From positions 5,619,501 through 5,683,500 of the forward strand of contig NZ_LT629702.1 in the NCBI RefSeq assembly GCF_900103345.1: a stretch of 64,000 bases of DNA, written 5' to 3'. How positions within the stretch are numbered: position 1 is the first letter of the stretch; every line of letters begins with the position of its first letter. Position numbers and translations under genes: made by a program. The notes under the pieces are model-generated. The model was not told the DNA's origin. It did no database searches and was given only the letters and a program-made list of their open reading frames with translations. This stretch comes from Pseudomonas azotoformans. GTDB lineage: Bacteria > Pseudomonadota > Gammaproteobacteria > Pseudomonadales > Pseudomonadaceae. Of the stretch, positions 9,889 through 19,243 are shown in pieces.

Positions 9889-11152
9889 TGAAGCGCCCGA
9901 GCAGCGGCGGGTTGATCGCCGATGGCTTGGCCAGCAGTAATTGCGCGGTGCCAATGGTGCGCTCCATGAAGCCGCCTTCGCAGTAGCACAGGTAGAACTC
10001 CCACAGGCGCAGGAAGTATTCGTCGTAACCCAGCTCGGCGAGGCGACCGTGGGCGCGGCGGAAGTTCTCATGCCACAGGCGCAGGGTTCGTGCGTAGTGC
10101 AGGCCGAAATCCTCCATGTGCAGCAGGTTCATGTCGGTGTCGCGGCTGACGATGTGCAGCATGTTCTGCACACAGGGCAGGGCGCCGCCGGGGAAGATAT
10201 AGCGCTGGATAAAATCCACGCTGCGCTTGGCCTGTTCAAAGCGTTGCTCACGAATGGTGATGGCTTGCAGCAACATCAGCCCATCGTTCTTGAGCAAATG
10301 CGCGCACTGTTTGAAGTAGGTCGGCAGGAAGCGATGGCCCACCGCCTCGATCATCTCGATGGACACCAGCTTGTCGTATTGGCCGGTGAGGTCGCGGTAG
10401 TCCTGCAGCAGCAGCGTGACCTGGCCTTGCAACCCCAGGGCTTCGATGCGCTGTCGGGTGTAGGCGAACTGTTCCTTGGAGAGGGTGGTGGTGGTGACCT
10501 GGCAGCCGTAATGCTGCGCCGCGTACAGCGCCATGCTGCCCCAGCCGGTGCCGATCTCCAGCAGGTGGTCGGTGGGCTTGAGGGCAAGCTTCTGGCAGAT
10601 GCGCTCCAGCTTGTTCAACTGCGCCTGTTCGAGGGTGTCGTCGGGCGTCAGAAACTGCGCCGCCGAGTACATCATGGTTGGGTCGAGGAATTCTTCGAAC
10701 AGGTCGTTGCCCAGGTCGTAGTGTGCGGCGATGTTCTTCTGCGAACCCTTGCGTGTGTTGCGGTTGAGCCAGTGCAGGCCCTGGGTGAACGGCCGCGCCA
10801 GGCGTGCCATGCCACCTTCCATTGCGTCGAGCACGTCCAGGTTGCTGACCATCACCCGTACCACGGCGGTCAGGTCCGGGCTGGTCCAGTAACCGTGGAT
10901 AAACGCTTCGCCGGCGCCGATGGACCCGCTGGCGGCCACCAGGCCCCACACGGCAGAGTCCAGAATCTGGATTTCTCCCAGCAAGTGCGCTTCCCGCGCG
11001 CCGAAGACTTGCCGCTCGCCGTCCTCGATCACCACCAACTGGCCATGGCGCAGTTGGCTGAGCTGGCGCAATACCGCCTTGCGCAGCAGCGCGGCGGTCA
11101 TGCCGTTGACGTTCAGGCGGTGAGTCTTGACCGATAAGCTAGGGGATTTCAT
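9881..11152 (-). CDS. Cyclopropane-fatty-acid-synthase-like SAM methyltransferase
   Basis: A 423-residue protein of the CFA/mycolic acid cyclase family, which methylates or cyclopropanates unsaturated acyl chains of membrane phospholipids. SAM motif I is LEIGTGWGSMALYAA at about residues 198-212, preceded by AAHYDLGNDLFEEFLDPTMMYS, the family signature. Start chosen at ATG 11152 (MKSPSLSVK). It overlaps DUF1365 upstream by 14 bases and DUF2878 downstream by 8. The neighbours (FAD oxidoreductase, DUF1365) suggest it is not the ordinary stationary-phase CFA synthase but a UfaM-like enzyme of methylated or furan fatty-acid formation. That assignment is inference. Confidence 0.9.
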   Translation of the reverse strand: MKSPSLSVKTHRLNVNGMTAALLRKAVLRQLSQLRHGQLVVIEDGERQVFGAREAHLLGEIQILDSAVWGLVAASGSIGAGEAFIHGYWTSPDLTAVVRVMVSNLDVLDAMEGGMARLARPFTQGLHWLNRNTRKGSQKNIAAHYDLGNDLFEEFLDPTMMYSAAQFLTPDDTLEQAQLNKLERICQKLALKPTDHLLEIGTGWGSMALYAAQHYGCQVTTTTLSKEQFAYTRQRIEALGLQGQVTLLLQDYRDLTGQYDKLVSIEMIEAVGHRFLPTYFKQCAHLLKNDGLMLLQAITIREQRFEQAKRSVDFIQRYIFPGGALPCVQNMLHIVSRDTDMNLLHMEDFGLHYARTLRLWHENFRRAHGRLAELGYDEYFLRLWEFYLCYCEGGFMERTIGTAQLLLAKPSAINPPLLGRFNA

Positions 11153-11948
11153 GGCGGCGATCCTTGGTGTACCCGACTGCGGTGCGAGAGGCGCCATCGG
11201 CGGCCCGGTGGGAAAAAATCGGCGTGCGTTTGAGCAACAGGCGCAGGGCCTGCCAATAAATGGCAAGACAGGTCTTGGCGGTCATCCAGGGGAAGCGCCA
11301 CAGGTAGCGATGCAGGCTGGCGCGATCCAGCGTTTCTTTCTCCAGGCTCAACGTGGCGTCGAAGACTTTCTGCGTGCCCTGCCAATCGGCCATGTGCACG
11401 CCGAGCCTGGCGGCGGGAGGGCTGAAGCTCATGCGGTATTCCAGGTCGCGGGATAGAAACGGCGACACATGGAACGCCTTGGCCACGGCGAAATGCTGGT
11501 GCTCATCGGCGCCCAGGGCCTGAGCCGGCAGCACGTAGTGATAGCGTTCGCGCCATGGGGTGTTGGTCACTTCACACAGGATCGCGGCCAGACGTCCGTC
11601 GGCCTCGAAGCAGTAGAAGAAACTCACGGGGTTAAAAGCCAGGCCCCAACTGCGGGCCTGGGTCAGTAGGCAGATAACGCCCTGGGGTGTATGCCCCAGT
11701 GCCTTGCCGACTTCCTGGCGCACGGCATCGCTCAAGCTCATGCCGGTGCGCGTCCATTCACGCAGGTAATCCTGCTGACGAAAACCGAAGGGGGCCAAGC
11801 GGCTGCGCCCGGCCAGGGGCGAGAGCCCAAGCACTTGGTGTTCTTCGCTCAAATCCAGGTACAGCAGGCCGATGCGGTAACGAAAGGCATGGGCCTTGGG
11901 CGCAAACCGCCGATGGGCGATCCAGCCGCTGTACAGGGCGCTGTTCAC
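11139..11948 (-). CDS. DUF1365 family protein
   Basis: A 269-residue protein recognisable by YSGWIAHRRFAPKAHAFRYR at the N-terminus, NPVSFFYC in the middle and KVFDATLSLE near the C-terminus. DUF1365 has no proven activity in most bacteria, but it co-occurs with CFA-like methyltransferases and FAD oxidoreductases. The start is GTG at 11948-11946, overlapping the stop of the FAD gene in a GTGA junction. Upstream in-frame codons lie inside that gene and give a non-family sequence. Confidence 0.88.
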   Translation of the reverse strand: MNSALYSGWIAHRRFAPKAHAFRYRIGLLYLDLSEEHQVLGLSPLAGRSRLAPFGFRQQDYLREWTRTGMSLSDAVRQEVGKALGHTPQGVICLLTQARSWGLAFNPVSFFYCFEADGRLAAILCEVTNTPWRERYHYVLPAQALGADEHQHFAVAKAFHVSPFLSRDLEYRMSFSPPAARLGVHMADWQGTQKVFDATLSLEKETLDRASLHRYLWRFPWMTAKTCLAIYWQALRLLLKRTPIFSHRAADGASRTAVGYTKDRRHEIP

Positions 11949-13192
11949 AGGGTTTCCCCAAAGGCTTCGGCCACGCGCAATGCGCTGACCACGCCGTCTT
12001 CGTGAAAGCCGTTGGCCCAGTACGCGCCGCAATAGAACGTATGGCGCACACCGGATATTTCCTCGCGACGCGCTTGTGCCGCCACCGCCGCCAGGCTGTA
12101 TTGCGGGTGGGCGTAGGTGTAGCGGGCAAGCACCTTCAGCGGGTTGATCATTGGCGTCTGGTTGAGGCTGACGCAAAACGTGGTAGCGCTGTCGATGCCT
12201 TGCAGGATGTTCATGTCATAGGTCACCGCCGCCTGTGCCTGGCGATTGCCGGTCAGCCGGTAATTCCAACTGGCCCAGGCGAGTTTGCGGTCGGGCAGCA
12301 GGCGGGTGTCGGTGTGCAGCACCACGTCGTTGTCGGCGTAGGGCATGGCGCCGAGAATCTCCTGTTCGGCCTGGCTCGGGTCGGCCAGCAACGCCAGGGC
12401 CTGGTCGCTGTGGCAGGCGAACACCACGCAATCAAAGACTTCACTGCCGGCAGGGCTGTGGATGACCACGCCGTCATCGGTGCGCGCCACTTTATGCACA
12501 GCGCAGTTGAGGCGGATCTGTTCGCGAAAGCTGCGGGTCAAGGGTTCGATGTAGTTGCTTGAACCACCCTCGATCACACACCACTGCGGACGGTTGTTCA
12601 CCGAGAGCAACCCGTGGTTCTTGAAAAAGCGCACAAAGAACTGCAACGGGAACCCCAGCATATCGGCCAGGGACATCGACCAGATCGCCGCGCCCATCGG
12701 CACGATGTAGTGCCGCACAAACCGCTCGCCGTAACCGCCGGCGGTGAGGTAGTCGCCCAGGGTCATGTCGGCGTTGATGCGCTGCTCCTGCAGATCCAGC
12801 GGCGCCTGGCGGTTGAAGCGCAGGATATCGCGCAACATGCCCCAGAACCCCGGCGACAGGATGTTGCGACGCTGGGCAAACAGGCTGTTGAGGTTGTTGC
12901 CGTTGTACTCGAACCGGGTGTTCTCGTCGCACACCGAAAAGCTCATCTCGGTCGGTTTGAACGCCACCCCGATCTGCCCCAGCAGGCGGATGAAGTTGGG
13001 GTAGGTCCAGTCGTTGAACACGATGAAGCCGGTGTCGACCGCGTAGCGTTTACCCTCGACGGTGACGTTGACCGTGTGGGTATGCCCGCCGATGCGGTCG
13101 CCCGCTTCGAACAGGGTGATGTCGTGACGGCGGCTGAGCAGATAGGCGCTGGTCAGCCCGGCGATGCCGCTGCCGATAATGGCGATCTTCAC
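11945..13192 (-). CDS. FAD-dependent oxidoreductase (amine-oxidase-like)
   Basis: A 415-residue flavoprotein with an N-terminal Rossmann motif (KIAIIGSGIAGLTSAYLLS, GxGxxG at 7-12, FEAGDRIGGHTHTV following). The fold family includes amine oxidases and phytoene-desaturase-like dehydrogenases. The substrate is not readable from sequence. Next to DUF1365 and a CFA-like methyltransferase it may dehydrogenate a methylated acyl chain, as UfaD does in Rhodobacter (analogy from memory). The GTG start at 13192 overlaps the SDR stop by 4 bases. Confidence 0.88.
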   Translation of the reverse strand: MKIAIIGSGIAGLTSAYLLSRRHDITLFEAGDRIGGHTHTVNVTVEGKRYAVDTGFIVFNDWTYPNFIRLLGQIGVAFKPTEMSFSVCDENTRFEYNGNNLNSLFAQRRNILSPGFWGMLRDILRFNRQAPLDLQEQRINADMTLGDYLTAGGYGERFVRHYIVPMGAAIWSMSLADMLGFPLQFFVRFFKNHGLLSVNNRPQWCVIEGGSSNYIEPLTRSFREQIRLNCAVHKVARTDDGVVIHSPAGSEVFDCVVFACHSDQALALLADPSQAEQEILGAMPYADNDVVLHTDTRLLPDRKLAWASWNYRLTGNRQAQAAVTYDMNILQGIDSATTFCVSLNQTPMINPLKVLARYTYAHPQYSLAAVAAQARREEISGVRHTFYCGAYWANGFHEDGVVSALRVAEAFGETL

Positions 13193-13971
13193 AGGTCGTC
13201 CTTTTTCGGCGGCGGGCTGCGCAACATGCGCTTGCCGATGATCAGTTGCGCACGGTTCGGCAGTTTCGACAGGGGCCACAACGTGGCGATGAACAAGGCG
13301 GGAAAGGCGATTTCCAGCGGGCGCTTTTCCAGCTTGGCGAAAATGTGCCGTGCGGCTTTATCCGCCGACCAACTGAGGGGCATGGGGAAGTCATTGCGCT
13401 CGGTCAGCGGCGTGTCGACAAAGCCCGGGCTGATCACGGTGACGTCGATATTTTCCGGCGACAGGCTGATACGCAAGGATTCGAACAGGTAGCGCAGACC
13501 CGCCTTGGACGCGCCATAGGCCTCGGCGCGGGGCATAGGCAGGTACGTCACGGCGCTGGCGACACCCACCAGGTGCGGCGTGTGCCCGGCGCGCAGCAGC
13601 GGCAGGGCGGCTTCGATGCAATAACTGCTGGCCAGCAGGTTGGTACGCACCACGTGCTCGATGATCGATGAGTCAAACTGCCGGGCATCCACGTACTCAC
13701 AGGTGCCGGCATTGAGGATGACCGTGTCCAGGGCGCCCCAGGCCACACCGATGCGTTCGCCGATCTCACGCACGGTCTGGCTGTCGGTCAGGTCGCCGGC
13801 CACCACCAGCACCTGGCCAGGGTAACGTTGGGCGAGGGCTTCCAGCGGGCCTTTCGAGCGTGAGCTCAAGGCGACGTGGGCGCCGCTGTTGAGCAACTCC
13901 ACGGCCAGCGCGGCACCGATGCCACTGCTGGCGCCGGTCAGCCAATAACGGCGAGGCAATGTACGGCTCAT
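13189..13971 (-). CDS. Short-chain dehydrogenase/reductase
   Basis: A 260-residue classical SDR. The cofactor motif is TGASSGIG at 12-19, NAG is at about 87-89, and the catalytic triad is consistent with Ser139, Tyr152 and Lys156 (YGASK). The C-terminal tail after residue 210 is basic. The substrate is unknown. It overlaps the FAD gene (downstream) and the NTF2-like gene (upstream) by 4 bases each, so it belongs to the same coupled chain. A role in lipid redox chemistry is inference. Confidence 0.88.
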   Translation of the reverse strand: MSRTLPRRYWLTGASSGIGAALAVELLNSGAHVALSSRSKGPLEALAQRYPGQVLVVAGDLTDSQTVREIGERIGVAWGALDTVILNAGTCEYVDARQFDSSIIEHVVRTNLLASSYCIEAALPLLRAGHTPHLVGVASAVTYLPMPRAEAYGASKAGLRYLFESLRISLSPENIDVTVISPGFVDTPLTERNDFPMPLSWSADKAARHIFAKLEKRPLEIAFPALFIATLWPLSKLPNRAQLIIGKRMLRSPPPKKDDL

Positions 13972-14390
13972 CCCATTCTCCTTTTCAGCCAGCCAACGAC
14001 GTTGCCCAACACGGGCAAGTGTTCGTAGAGCATGGCGCCGGCATCGAAATAATCACGATGGCGGTACACCTTGTCGCGCCACATCAAGTGCGAACAGCCC
14101 TCCACCCGGATCACCTTGCCGTTGGCCAGGCGTGGGTGGCAGAAACTCATTTTCCAGCGCAGGTAACCTTCACCTTCGGCTACCTGGTCGAAACCGTGGA
14201 AGTCGAAGCGTAGCTGGCTGACGTTGCTGTACAGCTCGACGAAGTAGCGGTGCAGGGCGGGCAGGCCCTGCACCTCGTGCAGTGGGTCGGCAAAGCGGAT
14301 GTCCTGGCTGTACAGGCTGTCGAGCAGGTGCAGGTTGTGCTTGTCCAGCGTGGAAAAGGCCTGGGCGAAGCGGCGCAGGAAGTCACTCAT
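13968..14390 (-). CDS. NTF2-like (SnoaL-type) small protein
   Basis: A 140-residue protein with the cone-shaped NTF2/SnoaL pattern: an N-terminal helix (FLRRFAQAFSTLDKHNL), DIRFADPLHEVQG, a central WKMSF strand and a C-terminal HRDYFDAGAMLYEHLP. Such folds act as small isomerases or binding domains, and no function is assigned here. Start chosen at ATG 14390, 8 bases inside the phrB end. It sits between photolyase and SDR in the chain. Confidence 0.8.
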   Translation of the reverse strand: MSDFLRRFAQAFSTLDKHNLHLLDSLYSQDIRFADPLHEVQGLPALHRYFVELYSNVSQLRFDFHGFDQVAEGEGYLRWKMSFCHPRLANGKVIRVEGCSHLMWRDKVYRHRDYFDAGAMLYEHLPVLGNVVGWLKRRMG

Positions 14391-15828
14391 ACTCGCCCCC
14401 TGCGGCTTGTCGCGAGGGCAGGCTGCGGAAGGCGGCCAGGGCGCGCTCACGGGATTTCTTCAGGTCGACAATCGAACGCGGGTAATCCGCCACGCCAAAC
14501 AAACCGCCGACGGCTTCGGGGTTGTGTACTTCTTTTTTATTCAGCGCGGCCAGTTCCGGCAGCCAGTGCTTGATGAACACGCCTTCGCTGTCGAATTTTT
14601 CCGACTGGCTCAAGGGGCTGAAAATCCGGAAGTATGGCGCCGAGTCGGTGCCGGTGGACGAACTCCACTGCCAGCCGCCGTTATTGGCCGCCAGGTCGCC
14701 GTCGATCAGGTGGCGCATGAAGAAACGCTCGCCCTCGCGCCAGTCGATCAGCAGGTTCTTGGTCAGGAACATCGCCACCACCATGCGCAGGCGGTTGTGC
14801 ATCCAGCCGGTTTCGAGCAGTTGGCGCATGGCCGCGTCGATGATCGGCAGGCCGGTGCGCGCTTGCTGCCAGGCGGCCAGGTCCTTGGGCGCGTTGCGCC
14901 AGGCGACGGCTTCGGTCTCGGGGCGGAACGCCCGGTGGCGCGACACCCGTGGGTAACCCACCAGGATGTGTTTGTAGAACTCACGCCACAGCAGTTCGTT
15001 GATCCAGGTGATGGCGCCCATGTCGCCGCTTTCAAACTCGCCGCCGTTGGTTTGCAGCGCGGCGTGCAGGCACTGGCGCGGCGATACCACGCCGGCGGCG
15101 AGGTACGCCGACAGCTGGCTGGTGCCGGGCTTGGCGGGAAAGTCGCGCTCGTCCTTGTAGTAGCTGATCTGTTGGTCGGCGAAGGCGTCGAGGCGGCGCC
15201 AAGCTTCGTCTTCACCGGCGGGCCAGAGGGCACGCAGAGTCTCGCTGGGCGGCTCGAAACCGTCGACTGTCTTCGGGACTGGGTCGCTTTTCAGCGTGAG
15301 CGCAGCCTGGGCCTTGGGTGCCGCGACTATCCGGGGCAGGGCGCTGTGCAGGCGGCTGTAGCAGACCTTGCGGAATTGGCTGAACACCTGGAAGTAGGTG
15401 CCGGTCTTGGTCAACACGCTGCCGGGCTGGAAGAACAGTTGGTCCAGGTAGCTGTGGAAGCTGATGCCCACCGACTCCAATGCCTTGGACACGGCCGCAT
15501 CACGACGGCTTTCATGGATGCCGTATTCCTCGTTGACGTGCACCGACTCCACCGCCAGTTCACGGCACAGCGTGCCCAGCACGTCGGGCACCTGGTCCCA
15601 GGTGGCGGCGGTACGGATCAGCAGGGGAATGTTCAGTTCGCCGAGTGCCTTGCTCAGGTCGTCCAGGTTGCGCAGCCAGAAATCCACCTTGCACGGTGCA
15701 TCGTCATGGGCCAGCCATTGTTCGGGCGTGATCAGGTACACGGCGGCGATCGGCCCCCGCTGGCTCGCGGCGGTCAGGGCGGTGTTGTCGTGTAGGCGCA
15801 GGTCGGTGCGCAGCCAGATCAAATGCAT
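14383..15828 (-). CDS. phrB: Deoxyribodipyrimidine photolyase
   Basis: A 481-residue class I CPD photolyase that repairs UV-induced pyrimidine dimers using blue light and FADH. N-terminal antenna domain starts MHLIWLRTDLRLHDNTAL. The FAD-binding C-terminal half has WINELLWREFYKHIL, WMHNRLRMVVAMFLTKNLLIDW and GWQWSSSTGTD, all conserved photolyase blocks. Its ATG lies directly against the stop of the MerR gene. Linkage of phrB to a MerR regulator of the LitR type is typical of light-responsive loci. Confidence 0.96.
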   Translation of the reverse strand: MHLIWLRTDLRLHDNTALTAASQRGPIAAVYLITPEQWLAHDDAPCKVDFWLRNLDDLSKALGELNIPLLIRTAATWDQVPDVLGTLCRELAVESVHVNEEYGIHESRRDAAVSKALESVGISFHSYLDQLFFQPGSVLTKTGTYFQVFSQFRKVCYSRLHSALPRIVAAPKAQAALTLKSDPVPKTVDGFEPPSETLRALWPAGEDEAWRRLDAFADQQISYYKDERDFPAKPGTSQLSAYLAAGVVSPRQCLHAALQTNGGEFESGDMGAITWINELLWREFYKHILVGYPRVSRHRAFRPETEAVAWRNAPKDLAAWQQARTGLPIIDAAMRQLLETGWMHNRLRMVVAMFLTKNLLIDWREGERFFMRHLIDGDLAANNGGWQWSSSTGTDSAPYFRIFSPLSQSEKFDSEGVFIKHWLPELAALNKKEVHNPEAVGGLFGVADYPRSIVDLKKSRERALAAFRSLPSRQAAGGEYE

Positions 15829-16758
15829 TTAAACGAGTCCACGCTGGATCAGTAGCTGGTGGGCCGACAACAACTCTTCGGCGACGAACAATTCAGGGGT
15901 GTCATGGGTTAATACGGCCAGCTCGGCCTGGTGGATGCATACCGTTGGTCCGACGACCAACTTTGGGCAACGGACGCCGCCCAAAAGTTTTGCCAGCGCC
16001 GACACATGCAGCGCTTTGCTCGAATACAGCAGCACGGCCCGCGGTTGCAGGTGCTCCACCGCCAGGGCCAGTTCACCGGCGGGCAACGACCAGTCGAACA
16101 CTTCCACCGGGCAATCGGCACTGCTGGCGAGCCAGGCGCTGAGCCACAGGTGTGGCTCCAGGGGCAGGTCGGACTGATTGACCAGCAACAACGGCGCGCC
16201 GTGCAGCTGGCGATTGTTGTGGTAAATGCGTGCGCCGAATTTGCTGCGCAGCCATGAGAGGAAAAACACCCGCTCCATCTGCGCGCCGAACTGGCCTTGC
16301 CAACGTTGTTCCAGCTCTTGCAGCAGCGGCAGCATCAATTGCTCGCACAACGTGCGCGGCGGGTACAGCGCCATGGCCTGGTTGAAGGCGTCATCGACCC
16401 GGCGTTCGCTCAATTCGCTGATGGCTTGCACCAGGTTCTGGCGCAGGCTGTGCCACTCGTTTTCCACCGCCTCGGGAAGAGACTGGGCCGAGTCGATCAG
16501 GCCTTTGACCTGGCTCACCGGCACGCCGCGATTGAGCCAGGTGAGGATGGTGTGGATGCGCTGCACATGCTCGGCGCTGAACAGCCGATGGCCCTTGGGC
16601 GTGCGCTGGGGCACGATCAGGCCGTAACGGCGTTCCCAGGCGCGCAGGGTCACGGCGTTGACGCCGGTCTGGCGCGCCACTTCGCGAATCGGCAGCCAGC
16701 CCTCTTCCAGGGCTTGGGCGATGTCTTCGCCGGGTTCGTCTAGCAGGGCAGCTTTCAT
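15829..16758 (-). CDS. MerR-family regulator, LitR/CarH-like without B12 motif
   Basis: A 309-residue protein with a MerR helix-turn-helix at about residues 22-70 (LPIREVARQTGVNAVTLRAWERRYG, then KGHRLFSAEHVQRI). The C-terminal region has the layout of a B12-binding regulator domain, but I see no DxHxxG cobalamin motif. That fits class II LitR proteins such as PplR1 of P. putida (recalled), which lack B12 and work with a separate LOV photoreceptor. It lies directly upstream of phrB and 3 bases after the DUF523 gene. The TGTACA pairs at 17.75-17.82 kb are its likely operators. Confidence 0.88.
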   Translation of the reverse strand: MKAALLDEPGEDIAQALEEGWLPIREVARQTGVNAVTLRAWERRYGLIVPQRTPKGHRLFSAEHVQRIHTILTWLNRGVPVSQVKGLIDSAQSLPEAVENEWHSLRQNLVQAISELSERRVDDAFNQAMALYPPRTLCEQLMLPLLQELEQRWQGQFGAQMERVFFLSWLRSKFGARIYHNNRQLHGAPLLLVNQSDLPLEPHLWLSAWLASSADCPVEVFDWSLPAGELALAVEHLQPRAVLLYSSKALHVSALAKLLGGVRCPKLVVGPTVCIHQAELAVLTHDTPELFVAEELLSAHQLLIQRGLV

Positions 16759-16761
16759 GGT

Positions 16762-17721
16762 CTAGATCGCATTTCGCAGGCTGAGGTTTTCCGGGTGCGG
16801 TTGCAGGTAGGCCTGCTGCGCGATGTAGCGGTCCGGGTGTTGACGAAAGTGGTGTTTGAGCAGGGTCAGTGGCACCACCAGCGGCACGATGCCGTGACGG
16901 TACTGGCCGATGACGGTCTGCATTTCCTGCTTGTCGTCGGCGCTGATGACCTGCTTGAGGTAACCGCTGATGTGTTGCAGTACGTTGGTGTGGGTGCCGC
17001 GAGTGGCGCACTTAGTGAGGCCGGTCATCAGCTCGCTGAAGTAACCCGTCGCCAACTCATCGAGGTTGGCCTCCTTGGTCATGCTGCCCAGCAGGTGGCC
17101 CAGGCTTTTGTAGTGCGCCGGGCTGTGGGCCATCAACAAGTATTTGTAGCGCGAATGAAAGGCCAGCAGGCGGTGACGGGTCAGGCCTTCGGCCAGCAGT
17201 CGTTGCCAGCTGGCGTAGACGAATACCCGGGTCAGGAAGTTTTCCCGCAGCACGGGGTCGTTCAATCGCCCGTCTTCTTCCACCGGCAGGTTGGGGTGGC
17301 GGGCACAGAAGGCCTGGGCGTAGATGCCGCGCCCGCCGCCGTCCACCGGCGTGCCGTTGTCGCGGTAGACCTTGACCCGCTCCAGGCCGCACGACGGCGA
17401 TTTCTGCATGAAGATATAGCCGCACAGGTCGGTATGTTCCGCAGCCATCTGCTGGCCGTAATCGTCCAGCGGCTGGGTGACGTTCAACTGGCGGTTCACG
17501 GTGCCGACGGCTTGCGGGTGGGCGGGGTCGCCTACCAGGCGGATCGGTTCGCGTGGAATGCCCAGGCCGATGGCGACTTCGGGGCACAGCGGCACGAAGT
17601 CGAAATAGTCGGCGAGTGTCTGGCTGCACAGCAGGGATTGTTTATGGCCGCCGTTGAAGCGCACGTTCTCGCCCAACAGGCAGGCGCTGATGGCGATCTT
17701 CGGTTTGGTGGTGCTGGACAT
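16762..17721 (-). CDS. DUF523/DUF1722 two-domain protein
   Basis: A 319-residue protein with an N-terminal DUF523 domain (KIAISACLLGENVRFNGG, SPSCGLERVKVY; cysteines at CLL, CPE and CGL) and a C-terminal DUF1722 domain (YbgA-like; HSRYKYLLMAHSPAHYK). Both functions are unknown. ATG 17721 was chosen since GAGGG lies 7-8 bases upstream. It is the first gene after the promoter and operator region at 17.74-17.82 kb and leads the nine-gene chain. YbgA-type genes recur beside photolyase genes, so a light-stress role is plausible. Confidence 0.88.
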   Translation of the reverse strand: MSSTTKPKIAISACLLGENVRFNGGHKQSLLCSQTLADYFDFVPLCPEVAIGLGIPREPIRLVGDPAHPQAVGTVNRQLNVTQPLDDYGQQMAAEHTDLCGYIFMQKSPSCGLERVKVYRDNGTPVDGGGRGIYAQAFCARHPNLPVEEDGRLNDPVLRENFLTRVFVYASWQRLLAEGLTRHRLLAFHSRYKYLLMAHSPAHYKSLGHLLGSMTKEANLDELATGYFSELMTGLTKCATRGTHTNVLQHISGYLKQVISADDKQEMQTVIGQYRHGIVPLVVPLTLLKHHFRQHPDRYIAQQAYLQPHPENLSLRNAI

Positions 17722-17744
17722 GCCCGAACCCTCTGCAAGATTCC

Positions 17745-17768
17745 TGTACAAGATTTAAATCCTGTACA
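17745..17768. promoter_or_regulatory. Operator-like pair TGTACA-N12-TGTACA (proximal)
   Basis: Two perfect TGTACA boxes at 17745-17750 and 17763-17768 are separated by exactly 12 bases. With the predicted transcription start near 17772 on the minus strand, this pair would cover about +5 to +28, a position suited to repression. The likely binder is the MerR/LitR-like protein encoded two genes downstream. Confidence 0.7.
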
Positions 17769-17778
17769 ACTAAATCTC

Positions 17779-17806
17779 ATCATAGGTTCGATGCTGTACA
17801 AGTCAA
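17779..17806 (-). promoter_or_regulatory. Sigma-70 promoter for the DUF523-litR-phrB operon
   Basis: On the minus strand, -35 TTGACT (17806-17801) and -10 TATGAT (17784-17779) are 16 bases apart. A TGTACA box (17800-17795) lies in the spacer directly after the -35, so regulator binding would overlap polymerase. Confidence 0.65.
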
Positions 17807-17818
17807 ATTATTTGTACA
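17795..17818. promoter_or_regulatory. Operator-like pair TGTACA-N12-TGTACA (distal)
   Basis: Two perfect TGTACA boxes at 17795-17800 and 17813-17818 with the same 12-base spacing as the proximal pair, bracketing the -35 element of the operon promoter. Centre-to-centre distance between the two pairs is 50 bp. Confidence 0.7.
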
Positions 17819-17833
17819 AGTTTTGCGAGTGCG

Positions 17834-19062
<1,229 letters not shown>

Positions 19063-19081
19063 CTACGCGGACACCAATAGC

Positions 19082-19107
19082 TGTACAATATTGTTTTTTG
19101 GTATAAG
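19082..19107. promoter_or_regulatory. Degenerate operator pair overlapping an extended -10
   Basis: A perfect TGTACA at 19082-19087 is followed after 12 bases by GGTATA (19100-19105, 4 of 6 matches to TGTACA). On the plus strand the second half overlaps an extended -10, TGG-TATAAG (19099-19107). This intergenic region separates the renalase-like gene (minus) from the epimerase-hemH genes (plus). Confidence 0.4.
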
Positions 19108-19243
19108 TTTTGGCGTACCTGTTCTAACGGCGTAACCTATGGTTAAAGCTGAGGCTTAAGCCCGCGTTACGCCTGCTAACAAATGATCCCTGTTTATAAA
19201 ATAGACCAGTGATCGGCGGCGAACGTTACATGAGGAGCGTCCC

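Noticed and set aside
13246..13671. Plus-strand frames opposite the SDR and FAD genes
   Set aside because: No start context and no domain. The minus-strand genes have clear motifs and coupled junctions.
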